Positions 1 through 7,492 of a DNA stretch of 12,835 nucleotides are shown here, one piece after another. Made by a program: the position numbers and the translations under genes. The notes beneath the pieces are model-generated. The model was not told where the DNA came from. It worked only from the letters and a program-made list of their open reading frames with translations, and did no database searches. This DNA is from Piscirickettsiaceae bacterium (lineage in GTDB: Bacteria > Pseudomonadota > Gammaproteobacteria > Nitrosococcales > Methylophagaceae). The first letter of the stretch is position 1. Each line of letters starts with the position of its first letter. The stretch is taken from positions 1 through 12,835 of the forward strand of contig JABGUA010000089.1 of assembly GCA_018646825.1 (NCBI GenBank), written 5' to 3'.

Positions 1-1
1 A

Positions 2-1153
2 GTGCCTGTCGGCCAAAAAACGCTGGGTCGTATCATGGATGTGTTGGGTAACCCTATCGATGAGAAAGGCGATATCGGCGAAGAAGATAAATGGGGTATT
101 CATCGTAAAGCACCTGCTTTTGATGAGCTAGCTGCCAGTAACGAATTACTCGAAACCGGTATCAAAGTTATCGATTTGGTTTGTCCATTTGCTAAGGGTG
201 GTAAAGTCGGTTTGTTTGGTGGTGCGGGTGTTGGTAAAACCGTTAACATGATGGAGCTTATCCGTAACATCGCGATTGAGCATAGTGGTTTCTCTGTGTT
301 TGCTGGTGTTGGTGAGCGTACTCGTGAAGGTAATGATTTCTACCACGAAATGACAGATTCAAACGTTATCGATAAGGTATCGTTGGTTTATGGTCAAATG
401 AATGAGCCACCGGGTAACCGTTTACGTGTTGCTTTGACAGGTTTAACCATGGCGGAATACTTCCGTGATGAAGGCCGTGATGTTTTATTCTTTGTTGATA
501 ATATCTACCGTTATACATTGGCCGGTACTGAAGTATCAGCACTATTAGGTCGTATGCCTTCAGCGGTAGGTTACCAACCGACATTGGCTGAAGAGATGGG
601 TGTATTACAAGAGCGTATTACCTCAACTAAGACGGGTTCTATTACCTCTATCCAAGCGGTCTATGTGCCAGCGGATGACTTAACGGATCCTTCTCCAGCA
701 ACGACATTCGCGCATTTGGATGCGACGGTTGTATTGTCACGTTCAATTGCAGAATTAGGTATTTATCCTGCGATTGACCCACTTGATTCTACTAGCCGCC
801 AATTAGACCCATTGGTCATTGGTAATGAGCATTATAATGTTGCTCGTGGTGTTCAAGGTACATTGCAGCGTTATAAAGAACTGAAAGATATCATTGCGAT
901 TTTGGGTATGGATGAATTATCTGAAGAAGATAAGCAAACCGTAACACGTGCTCGTAAGATTCAACGTTTCTTATCTCAGCCTTTCTTCGTTGCTGAAGTC
1001 TTTACCGGCAGCCCTGGTAAATACGTCTCTTTGAAAGATACAATTGCTGGTTTCCAAGGTATTTTGGACGGTGACTACGATTCACTACCAGAACAAGCGT
1101 TCTACATGGTAGGTAGCATTGATGAAGCCGTTGAGAAAGCGACTAAGCTGTAA
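2..1153 (+). CDS. atpD: F1F0 ATP synthase beta subunit, 5' end missing
   Basis: This is the catalytic beta subunit of the F1 sector, which makes ATP from ADP and phosphate at the cytoplasmic face of the inner membrane. The frame is open from the window edge, and the GTG at position 2 is an internal Val codon, not a start. About 383 residues are present. The E. coli protein has about 460, so roughly 75 N-terminal residues (the beta-barrel domain) lie outside the window. In the numbering of this fragment the Walker A motif GGAGVGKT is at residues 73-80, the Walker B strand with FFVDNIYRYT is near 161-170, and the DELSEED torque-transmission motif is at 304-310. Identity to the E. coli sequence is very high across the nucleotide-binding domain. 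atpC follows after 19 bp, as in the usual atp operon. The identification is essentially certain. Confidence 0.98.
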   Translation: MPVGQKTLGRIMDVLGNPIDEKGDIGEEDKWGIHRKAPAFDELAASNELLETGIKVIDLVCPFAKGGKVGLFGGAGVGKTVNMMELIRNIAIEHSGFSVFAGVGERTREGNDFYHEMTDSNVIDKVSLVYGQMNEPPGNRLRVALTGLTMAEYFRDEGRDVLFFVDNIYRYTLAGTEVSALLGRMPSAVGYQPTLAEEMGVLQERITSTKTGSITSIQAVYVPADDLTDPSPATTFAHLDATVVLSRSIAELGIYPAIDPLDSTSRQLDPLVIGNEHYNVARGVQGTLQRYKELKDIIAILGMDELSEEDKQTVTRARKIQRFLSQPFFVAEVFTGSPGKYVSLKDTIAGFQGILDGDYDSLPEQAFYMVGSIDEAVEKATKL

Positions 1154-1172
1154 GCTTTAAAGGGGACGAATC

Positions 1173-1598
1173 ATGGCAATGACTATTCATGTTGATATTG
1201 TAAGTGCTGAAAAAGAGATCTACTCTGGCTTAGTTGAGGCTGTTTTTGCGACAGCATCAATGGGTGAAATTGGTATTTATCCTCGACATACGCCTTTGCT
1301 AACCAGCTTAAAGCCGGGCGAAGTTCGCGTTAAGTTGGCCAATGGCACAGAAGAACAGTTCTATGTGTCTGGTGGTGTGCTAGAAGTTCAACCTCATGTT
1401 GTGACGATACTGGCTGATACAGCAATGCGTGCAGATGATGTCGATGAAGCGGCAGCAATGGCGGCTAAAGAAGCGGCAGAAAAATCACTAGCTGAAAGTG
1501 GTGAAAAACTAGACTATGCTGAAGTACAGGCACAGCTAGCGGAAGCATCAGCTCAGCTTAGAACGATTCAACGTGCTAGGAAAGCAGCAGGACGTTAG
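1173..1598 (+). CDS. atpC: F1F0 ATP synthase epsilon subunit
   Basis: This is the epsilon subunit of the F1 central stalk, which couples rotation to catalysis and inhibits wasteful ATP hydrolysis. The protein has 141 residues, matching the usual 138-142. The N-terminal beta-sandwich (residues 1 to about 85) carries the family features MTIHVDIVSAEKEIYSG, GEIGIYPRHTPLL and SGGVLEVQP. The C-terminal part is the two-helix regulatory hairpin, rich in Ala and Glu. The ATG at 1173 is preceded by a strong AAGGGGA ribosome-binding sequence. It is the last gene of the atp operon: a strong terminator begins about 20 bp after the stop codon. Confidence 0.97.
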   Translation: MAMTIHVDIVSAEKEIYSGLVEAVFATASMGEIGIYPRHTPLLTSLKPGEVRVKLANGTEEQFYVSGGVLEVQPHVVTILADTAMRADDVDEAAAMAAKEAAEKSLAESGEKLDYAEVQAQLAEASAQLRTIQRARKAAGR

Positions 1599-1620
1599 TT
1601 TTAAAAGCTAAAATAATATT

Positions 1621-1652
1621 AAAAGGCTGTTCTTTGGAACGGCCTTTTTTTT
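1621..1652 (+). terminator. Intrinsic terminator of the atp operon
   Basis: A 12-bp stem (1621-1632 against 1637-1648, containing one G-U pair) closes a TTTG loop, and the run of T at 1645-1652 follows directly. It lies just after atpC and separates the atp operon from glmU. Confidence 0.9.
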
Positions 1653-1688
1653 ACCTGAAAGAAGGCGATTAACTTAATTGAGTTGGGT

Positions 1689-1726
1689 GTTTGTTCTCGA
1701 ATTAGCGAAACAAACTTTGTTAGAAT
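1689..1726 (+). promoter_or_regulatory. Likely glmU promoter (extended -10) with an inverted repeat
   Basis: TGTTAGAAT at 1718-1726 fits an extended -10 element (TGnTATAAT), 36 bp before the glmU start codon. No good -35 hexamer is seen at normal spacing, which extended -10 promoters tolerate. A perfect 7-bp inverted repeat, GTTTGTT (1689-1695) and AACAAAC (1709-1715), lies just upstream and could be an operator. The promoter assignment is inferred from sequence alone. Confidence 0.45.
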
Positions 1727-1762
1727 GCTTTATTCACTTTTTATTATGATGGAAGTTTAATT

Positions 1763-3127
1763 ATGTCTCTGAGTATCGTTATCCTTGCTGCTGGGAAAGG
1801 CACTAGAATGAAGTCAGCACAAGCAAAGGTAATGCATCTTTTGGCTGGCCGACCTTTGTTACAGCATGTGATTGATACTGCCAAGCAATTAAAATCAACA
1901 CGGTTAACTGTGGTGGCGGGTAATGGTGCAGACCAAGTATTACCTTTCTTAGAAGGCAATCAAGTTGATGCCGTGATGCAAACTGAGCAGTTAGGCACAG
2001 GCCATGCTGTCATGCAGGCCAAAGCGGCAATGGCGGAGACTGACCAAGTACTCGTGCTTTATGGCGATGTACCTTTAACCCAAATGGTGACGCTTAAAGC
2101 CTTAATTAATTGTGTTGCTGATGGCGGCGTTGGTATCTTGACCACTAAATTAGCAGATCCGACAGGCTATGGCCGTATCGTGCGAGACCTGACGGAAAAA
2201 GTCACGTGCATTACAGAGCAGAAAGATGCCGATGAAGCGACATTGGCGATCAAAGAGGTCAATAGCGGCATTATGTTATTGCCTAGCCAGTGGCTGCTGT
2301 CTTCTCTTGATAAGTTGGGTAATGACAATGCCCAAGGTGAATATTATTTAACCGATATGATTGCATTGGCTGTTGCTGATGGCCTTGCGATTGATACGGT
2401 CTGTTGTGATGACGAGGCTGAAGTCGCGGGTGTGAACACGCGGAATCAATTAGCAGAATTAGAACGCCATTATCAACTCGCACAAGCCCAACGTTTAATG
2501 ACAGCCGGCGTGACCTTAGCAGATCCTGCACGAATTGATGTTCGAGGTGAGCTCACTGTTGGTAGTGACAGCACGATTGATGTGAATGTCATCTTCGAAG
2601 GCAAGGTCTCCATCGCCTCAAATGTTGAGATTGGGGCCAATTGTATTATTAAAGATGCTGACATCGGTGAAGGCAGCGTGATCTTACCGAATAGCATGAT
2701 TGATTCATCGGTGATTGGACAAAACGTCAATATCGGTCCTTTCGCCCGTCTTAGACCGGGTACGATTTTAGCGGATAAAGCGAAAATCGGTAACTTTGTT
2801 GAAACTAAAAATGCCAATATTGGCTTAGGGTCAAAAGTGAACCATCTGAGTTATATTGGTGATACCGATATGGGTGCTGGTGTCAATATTGGTGCTGGTA
2901 CGATTACCTGTAATTATGATGGGGCCAATAAGCATCGGACGGTGATTGGGGATAATGCTTTTATTGGGTCTGATACGCAATTGGTGGCGCCAGTGACGGT
3001 CGGTGAGGGAGCGACGATTGGAGCTGGCACGACTTTGAGGAAAGATGCGGTTGATGGGCAGTTGACGTTGACTAAGAGTAGGCAAGTAACGGTTGAGGGG
3101 TGGGTTCGGCCGGTTAAGAAGAAATAG
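1763..3127 (+). CDS. glmU: Bifunctional GlmU: N-acetylglucosamine-1-phosphate uridyltransferase / glucosamine-1-phosphate acetyltransferase
   Basis: This cytoplasmic enzyme carries out the last two steps to UDP-N-acetylglucosamine, the precursor of peptidoglycan and lipopolysaccharide: acetylation of glucosamine-1-phosphate, then uridylyl transfer from UTP. It has 454 residues (E. coli 456). The N-terminal Rossmann-like domain (about 1-225) shows the nucleotide-binding loop LAAGKGTRM at residues 8-16 and LYGDVPL near 98-104. The C-terminal half (about 250-454) is a left-handed beta helix of hexapeptide repeats. The acetyltransferase catalytic His is in NHLSYIGD, at residue 361. The ATG at 1763 lies just before the conserved SLSIVILAAG start. 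The gene sits downstream of atpC as in E. coli but is separated by a terminator and has its own probable promoter. Confidence 0.97.
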   Translation: MSLSIVILAAGKGTRMKSAQAKVMHLLAGRPLLQHVIDTAKQLKSTRLTVVAGNGADQVLPFLEGNQVDAVMQTEQLGTGHAVMQAKAAMAETDQVLVLYGDVPLTQMVTLKALINCVADGGVGILTTKLADPTGYGRIVRDLTEKVTCITEQKDADEATLAIKEVNSGIMLLPSQWLLSSLDKLGNDNAQGEYYLTDMIALAVADGLAIDTVCCDDEAEVAGVNTRNQLAELERHYQLAQAQRLMTAGVTLADPARIDVRGELTVGSDSTIDVNVIFEGKVSIASNVEIGANCIIKDADIGEGSVILPNSMIDSSVIGQNVNIGPFARLRPGTILADKAKIGNFVETKNANIGLGSKVNHLSYIGDTDMGAGVNIGAGTITCNYDGANKHRTVIGDNAFIGSDTQLVAPVTVGEGATIGAGTTLRKDAVDGQLTLTKSRQVTVEGWVRPVKKK

Positions 3128-3146
3128 ATTCAGTGAAGGGATAGTT

Positions 3147-3648
3147 ATGGCACGGAGTAAATCAGATATATCGAATAGCGCGATTCGGATCTTTCTTCAA
3201 GATGTTGGTAAGTTTTATGATCAAGCAAGGGGCTTCGAACCATTTGGACCTAAAGTGGCACAAAAAGATGAGTTATTAGACTTCTTTAATGGTCAATGCT
3301 GTTTTTGTGGTACACCGATAGATAAAAAATCTTTGTCCCAAGATCACTTAATACCAATGAATAAAAGCTCATTAGGGCTTCATGCCTGAGGTAATGTCGT
3401 ACCGTGTTGTTCGCCATGTAATAATGAAAAACAGCAGAAACCATGGCAAGAGTTTATTGCGATAAAAGTTGGTGATAAGTCTATGGAGCGTATAAAAAGA
3501 ATCCAGAAAGTTGTGCAGCTAAAAAATTATGATCCTGCATTAAATTTGCACGAGTTTGCGGATAATTTATACGAGGATATAGGTGCAGTTGCTATGACGC
3601 TTCCGGTATAAACAAGCCCAAGATGCTGTTAAGGAATTACTCGAGTAG
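3147..3648 (+). pseudogene. HNH endonuclease-like gene, broken by a nonsense codon and a frameshift
   Basis: A good ribosome-binding sequence (GAAGGGA) precedes the ATG at 3147. The first open stretch codes for 80 residues and stops at TGA (3387-3389). The same frame continues as clear homologous coding sequence to a TAA at 3609-3611. Read through, it has the layout of an HNH/treble-clef nuclease: a first zinc knuckle C51-x2-C54, then DHLIP at 66-70 (Asp-His), His79, Asn83, and a second knuckle ending C88-x2-C91. The TGA falls where LHAWGN would put Trp, so one TGG-to-TGA change explains it. Near the end, reading shifts to the next frame at about 3603 and continues as RYKQAQDAVKELLE to a TAG at 3646-3648, consistent with one extra base in CTTCCGG. 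Repaired, the protein would be about 166 residues. The gene lies 19 bp after glmU and may be co-transcribed. Substrate and role are unknown. Confidence 0.75.
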
Positions 3649-3679
3649 CATGAAAAAGGAATAGATTTATTTCCCTAGT

Positions 3680-3880
3680 ATTTGAAACCGCTACCGCTAG
3701 GGCGTTCATTTATTTTGCGTGGCCAAAATAAACAGAACCAAACAAAAGGCCAGCCCATGCTTGCCCTACGGGTTCCCTGCGCTTCTCGATGAGTTTGGAC
3801 ATGGCGGAAACTCGCTACGCTCAAACAGCCGCCCTGTTTATCCAAACTCCTCTGTGATGCTCGGCTTTGCAAAAGGGCAT
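3680..3880. repeat. Structured intergenic element, probably a dispersed repeat
   Basis: This non-coding stretch between the broken HNH gene and the DUF2189 gene contains nested inverted repeats. GAGTTTGGA (3791-3799) pairs with TCCAAACTC (3841-3849), and inside it GGCGG (3803-3807) pairs with CCGCC near 3829. CCC-TAC-GGG lies near 3765-3772. Its base pattern differs from the flanking genes. From memory it resembles an intergenic repeat seen in many copies in several gammaproteobacterial genomes, where it gives rise to spurious small ORFs on both strands. Only the inverted repeats are seen here; the multicopy status is inference. Its exact ends are uncertain. Confidence 0.5.
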
Positions 3881-3889
3881 TATTTAAGT

Positions 3890-4690
3890 CTATTCATAAC
3901 AATCGTATTCAGGCTCATCTTTGACTAAATCGCGATAGGCATACCAAGTGGCGTGGCCTAATAGTGGGAAGAGGACGATCATAGCGATGAGGTAGGTTGA
4001 TAGACCAATAATAAACAGTAGGACTAATAAGCTTCCCCACACGGCCATAGTAGGCAAGTTGGCTTTAAAGACTTTAAGGCTTAAGAGCATGGCTTCTTTG
4101 ACGGACAGATCCATTTCGATAATCGCGGGTATCGAGATGACAGAGACGCTAAAGGCGGTAATCAATAAGAGGCCGCCGATGAGGAGGTACAGTACGATTT
4201 GTTGCATCGTGACGAGTTCGAAGAAGTCGCCCCAAATGCTCAGTTCAATTGACGGTGCAACACTGCCAATTGACAGCGAGAGTATCAAGGCTGAGAGGCC
4301 GAACCATAATAAGCTAAAGCCCAATAAGACGCCGGCGAAGCGATAGATTGTGTCTTGCACTTCACGTAAACGGGTTAAGGAATGGTCAAAATCAAGGTGT
4401 TCGTGGGCTTCATGTCGCCAAGATAGTTCACAGAGCCCTGCAGCGAGAATAGGGCCAATAAACATAAAGACGCAGATGGCGGCAGCAAAGACATAAACAT
4501 GGGTGCTGGTCACGAGGAAAGTGATGAGCATCAGCGAGGTGACAATGAGGCCGTAACCTAAACTGGCTATGGGATGGTAGTTAAGATCTTGCCAACCTGA
4601 TTTTAGCCAATAAAACGGTCTTAAGACGGACACTTTGATATTGTCTTGTTGTGTCGGTTTGGGATGATGGAAGGAATGTGTTGTACTCAT
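3890..4690 (-). CDS. DUF2189-family integral membrane protein
   Basis: This is an inner-membrane protein of 266 residues with unknown biochemical function. After about 45 polar N-terminal residues it shows about six hydrophobic segments, at roughly residues 45-65, 68-90, 115-140, 160-180, 185-205 and 215-245. The motif LRPFYWLKSGWQDL before the first segment and IGPILAAGLCELS after the second are typical of DUF2189. The first cytoplasmic loop is His-rich and charged (SWRHEAHEHLDFDHS). The ATG at 4690 is preceded by a strong AGGAG site, which fixes the start. The gene appears to be a single unit: upstream lie a 16-bp palindrome and the terminator of the neighbouring protease gene, and its 3' end abuts the dispersed-repeat-like element. 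The family assignment rests on recall of the motifs. Confidence 0.8.
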   Translation of the reverse strand: MSTTHSFHHPKPTQQDNIKVSVLRPFYWLKSGWQDLNYHPIASLGYGLIVTSLMLITFLVTSTHVYVFAAAICVFMFIGPILAAGLCELSWRHEAHEHLDFDHSLTRLREVQDTIYRFAGVLLGFSLLWFGLSALILSLSIGSVAPSIELSIWGDFFELVTMQQIVLYLLIGGLLLITAFSVSVISIPAIIEMDLSVKEAMLLSLKVFKANLPTMAVWGSLLVLLFIIGLSTYLIAMIVLFPLLGHATWYAYRDLVKDEPEYDCYE

Positions 4691-4744
4691 GACACTCTCC
4701 TGTAGCAGTAGTGAATGGAGATGATGGTCAAAACAGCTTGTTTG

Positions 4745-4760
4745 ATAAGCTATAGCTTAT
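4745..4760. promoter_or_regulatory. Perfect 16-bp palindrome upstream of the DUF2189 gene
   Basis: ATAAGCTATAGCTTAT equals its own reverse complement and lies 55 bp before the DUF2189 start codon. On the minus strand it contains -10-like hexamers (TATAAG, TATAGC), so it could be an operator overlapping the promoter. No matching -35 box is evident, and the binding protein is unknown. Confidence 0.4.
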
Positions 4761-4806
4761 AGACACATTTTTGATCAGATAGTTTGGCTGAAGGCTTTTG
4801 AGCGAT

Positions 4807-4837
4807 AAAAAATAAACCCGCGAAAGCGGGATTTTTT
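4807..4837 (-). terminator. Intrinsic terminator after the protease gene
   Basis: The stem CCCGC (4817-4821) and GCGGG (4826-4830) closes a GAAA loop. On the minus strand it is followed by TTTATTTTTT, and on the plus strand by ATTTTTT, so it may work in both directions. It lies about 35 bp past the stop codon of the DegQ-like gene and would insulate the DUF2189 gene from the upstream operon. Confidence 0.8.
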
Positions 4838-4868
4838 ATAAGTGAAAGCATGATTAGAATGCTGATTT

Positions 4869-6245
4869 TTAGCGTAATATCAAGAACATCGCCCGACGAT
4901 TACGGGTTAAATTGAACAGTAAAGTGCCTGTGGTTTGGACGCGTTTTTTAAAGTCATCCAAGGAATTGATCTTGACCTTGTCGACTGAGGTGATGATGTC
5001 GTTAGTTCTAAGGCCGGCATTCCAAGCAGGGCTATTACGTTTCACTTCGTAGACAACGACGCCATTTATTTTTCCATAGTAAGGGGATTCTTTTTCAATA
5101 TCTCCAAATGAGGCGCCGGCCAATTTGGGGTGAATAGGTCCTTGCGGGGTTTGTGTTTGTGTTTCTTTGACCGTGGCTTTCATGGTTTTCTTTTTGCCGC
5201 TACGTAGAATATCCATTTCGATAGTTTGTCCGACCATTAATAAGCCAACGGTGTTACGCAGGCTATCGGCATTGCTGAGCTTTTCATCATCAATGGTGAC
5301 GATAACATCGCCAATTTGAAGGCCGGCTTCATCGGCAGCAGAACCTTTTTGAATACTGGTGATCACGGCGCCTTGGCCGGGTGGGATATTAAAAGCACTG
5401 GCGAGATCGTCATTAATATCTTGCATTTGTACGCCAAGATAGGCGCGTTTTACTTCACCATATTCAATCAATTGATCGCTGATCTGTTTGACCATGTTAC
5501 TGGGAATGGCAAAGCCAATACCAACATTACCAGCACGCTGGCTGGGTGAAAAGATGGCGGTATTGATACCGACCAATTCGCCTCTTAGATTAACTAATGC
5601 ACCACCTGAGTTACCGGGATTGATTGAGGCATCGGTCTGGATAAAGTTTTCATAACCTTCGATTCCTAAGCCACTTCGACCTAATGCGCTGACGATACCA
5701 GAGGTGACCGTTTGGCCTAGTCCAAACGGGTTGCCTATCGCGACCACAAAGTCACCCACACGGAGTTTATCTGAGTTGGCTAGAGGTAAAGCGGTGAGGT
5801 CTTCAGCCGGGATTTTAATAAGCGCGACGTCGGTGGCAGGATCGCTGCCGACCAATTCGGCTTCAAAGCTGCGGCCATCGGCTAAGGAAACGGTGATTTC
5901 ATCGGCACGTTGAATGACATGATTATTGGTTAGGACAAGTCCCTTTTCGGCATCGAAAATAACGCCAGATCCGAGGCTTTGTTTAGTTCGATGACGGGGT
6001 TGTTGTTCCGGGATATTAAAGAAGCGACGAAAGAAAGGATCGCTCATTAAGGGGTTATCTTGTACCCGAACATGACTTTGAGTCGCAATGTTGACGACTG
6101 CGGGTTTTGATAAGTCGATCATCGGCGCTAATGACGGCATTTCACCATTATTACCGAACCAGCTACCCGGCAAGGCGGCATGGGCAACTTGGATGATTAG
6201 GCTTATTGCGGCCAGCCAAATTAAACTGGTCTTTAATTTAGTCAT
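4869..6245 (-). CDS. degQ: DegQ/DegP-type periplasmic serine protease (Do family)
   Basis: This HtrA-family protease would degrade or hold unfolded proteins in the periplasm. It has 458 residues. An N-terminal signal peptide (basic MTKLK, hydrophobic core about 7-20, probable cleavage after AHA at 21-23) directs export. The trypsin-like domain (about 40-260) has the full catalytic triad: His109 in TNNHV, Asp139 in ATDVALIKI and Ser213 in GNSGG. Two PDZ domains follow, at about 265-360 (starting YLGVQMQ) and 375-455 (with GVVVYEVKRNSPAWNAGL). The length is closer to DegQ (about 455) than to E. coli DegP (about 474), so the degQ symbol is a best choice; mucD or degP would describe the same role. 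AGGAAA precedes the ATG. It lies 21 bp after the cbpA-like gene and is probably co-transcribed with it. Confidence 0.92.
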   Translation of the reverse strand: MTKLKTSLIWLAAISLIIQVAHAALPGSWFGNNGEMPSLAPMIDLSKPAVVNIATQSHVRVQDNPLMSDPFFRRFFNIPEQQPRHRTKQSLGSGVIFDAEKGLVLTNNHVIQRADEITVSLADGRSFEAELVGSDPATDVALIKIPAEDLTALPLANSDKLRVGDFVVAIGNPFGLGQTVTSGIVSALGRSGLGIEGYENFIQTDASINPGNSGGALVNLRGELVGINTAIFSPSQRAGNVGIGFAIPSNMVKQISDQLIEYGEVKRAYLGVQMQDINDDLASAFNIPPGQGAVITSIQKGSAADEAGLQIGDVIVTIDDEKLSNADSLRNTVGLLMVGQTIEMDILRSGKKKTMKATVKETQTQTPQGPIHPKLAGASFGDIEKESPYYGKINGVVVYEVKRNSPAWNAGLRTNDIITSVDKVKINSLDDFKKRVQTTGTLLFNLTRNRRAMFLILR

Positions 6246-6266
6246 TAGCGTTTCCTATAGTTGAGC

Positions 6267-7163
6267 TTATAAGTCTTCTAGCGCTTCACGTGGGTTAAAG
6301 TTTAATTCTTCTGCCATTTGTTGGTAAAGCTGTTGGGCTTCTGGCGTGTCAGCCGGTGGTGTCATAATTTGAAGAATGACGATTTGGTCACCCGCTTCTT
6401 TACCCGGTAAGCCGCGGCCTTTTAGCCGCATTTTTTGACCGCTTTTGGCATTACTCGGAATGGTAAGGCTAATTTTACCGGCTAAAGTGGGGACTGTAAC
6501 TTTAGCGCCCAATGCGGCTTCCCATGGCGCGATGGGTAGATTGATGGTGACATCTTTGTCTTCAACTTGGTAATGGGCATGATTGGCAATATTGATTTCT
6601 AATAACAGATCACCTGCGTTACCGCCGCCGCCTGCTCTACCTTGGCCAGCAAGGCGAATTTTCTTACCGCTGGTAATGCCTGCAGGAATTTTAACGTTGA
6701 TGGTGCCGCCTTGGTTGGCGCCGTCAGGACGTCGGACACTTTTTTTGGCACCAGAAAAGGCATCTTCTAATGAGATAGTGATTTTGGCATTGACGTCTTC
6801 CCCTTGAGCAAAGAATTGATCGTTGCCACCCGCACCGCTGCCACTGAACATGCTTTCGAAAAAGCTGCTGAAGTTGCCGCCGCCCATGCCTGCGCCGCCT
6901 TGTTGACCACCCCATCCCGGTGGCGGGTTAAAGGATTGACCATGTTGATAATTGCTGCCGAACTGATCGTACTGCGCACGCTTCTCCGAATCTTTTAGGA
7001 CTTCGTAGGCTTCGCCAACCTCTTTAAATTTGGCTTCAGCATTGGCTTCTTTACTGACATCTGGGTGGTATTTACGCGCTAATTTCCGATAGGCTTTTTT
7101 AAGCTCATCTTGTGATACATCGCGTGAGACGTCGAGGACTTTATAATAATCTTTGTATTCCAT
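6267..7163 (-). CDS. cbpA: CbpA-type J-domain co-chaperone (DnaJ-like, no zinc finger)
   Basis: This is an Hsp40 co-chaperone expected to stimulate DnaK ATPase activity and deliver substrates. It has 298 residues (E. coli CbpA 306). The J domain spans about residues 4-70, with the essential HPD motif at 33-35. A Gly/Phe-rich linker follows (about 75-117, with GGQQGGAGMGGGNF). Two C-terminal substrate-binding beta domains come next (about 120-275), with no CxxCxGxG zinc repeats, which separates it from true DnaJ. No cbpM-like modulator gene is present beside it. The next gene on the same strand is a periplasmic protease 21 bp away. A sequence matching a sigma-32 promoter lies about 40-70 bp upstream, which points to heat-shock control. 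The ribosome-binding site is weak. The gene could equally be annotated simply as a DnaJ C-terminal-domain protein. Confidence 0.9.
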   Translation of the reverse strand: MEYKDYYKVLDVSRDVSQDELKKAYRKLARKYHPDVSKEANAEAKFKEVGEAYEVLKDSEKRAQYDQFGSNYQHGQSFNPPPGWGGQQGGAGMGGGNFSSFFESMFSGSGAGGNDQFFAQGEDVNAKITISLEDAFSGAKKSVRRPDGANQGGTINVKIPAGITSGKKIRLAGQGRAGGGGNAGDLLLEINIANHAHYQVEDKDVTINLPIAPWEAALGAKVTVPTLAGKISLTIPSNAKSGQKMRLKGRGLPGKEAGDQIVILQIMTPPADTPEAQQLYQQMAEELNFNPREALEDL

Positions 7164-7492
7164 AAGGGCTTGAATTTATTACTGAATATGAAGGATGCCC
7201 TATTAAATGGGGGCGTAGAGGCTCGTTTTCAATAGATAATTTGATTGAGGCGTTAAATAATACATTGGTCTGTCATTTACGCTTTGCTTTGTTCTGGAAA
7301 AGTCCTGCATTAATGATGCAAATCTAAGGGACAGCCGTTATTTAGTTCAGCTTATGTTCAGTTAGGTTTACGTATCTTGGCAGCCAGGTTAAGTGCTAGG
7401 TAGCGTAAGACTGCCATCAACGCATCTACTTTAGGTGGATTGGCCATTAAGCTTGGGAAAATAAATAAGAATAAAATCTTTAAGGAACAGAT
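7164..7492. other. Divergent intergenic region between cbpA and the repeat lipoprotein gene
   Basis: This 329-bp stretch has no credible gene. It contains the heat-shock promoter on its left side and a small perfect inverted repeat, TGCAT-N5-ATGCA, at 7306-7320. TTGGCA at 7377-7382 is a possible -35 box for the plus-strand gene, but no convincing -10 follows at 16-18 bp. An A-rich leader at 7459-7478 and the AAGGA site at 7482-7486 precede the lipoprotein start. Confidence 0.5.
7204..7232 (-). promoter_or_regulatory. Sigma-32 (RpoH) heat-shock promoter for cbpA-degQ
   Basis: On the minus strand TTGAAA (7227-7232) is followed after 14 bp by CCCCATTTA (7204-7212). This fits the sigma-32 consensus CTTGAA-N13/14-CCCCATnT, and its -10 part is identical to that of E. 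coli dnaK P1 as I recall it. Transcription would begin near 7197, giving a leader of about 34 nt before the cbpA start. The match and the chaperone-protease content support each other. Confidence 0.75.

Noticed and set aside
3387..3389. TGA as a recoded Trp or selenocysteine codon
   Set aside because: Other genes here use TGG for Trp and end at TGA-free stops without any sign of a changed code. No selenocysteine insertion hairpin is evident, and a second lesion downstream makes decay or error the simpler reading.
3675..3928. Small overlapping ORFs on both strands (3719-3928 plus, 3675-3872 minus)
   Set aside because: They lie inside the inverted-repeat element, have no ribosome-binding sites and show low-complexity composition set by the repeat. 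They are best read as artefacts.
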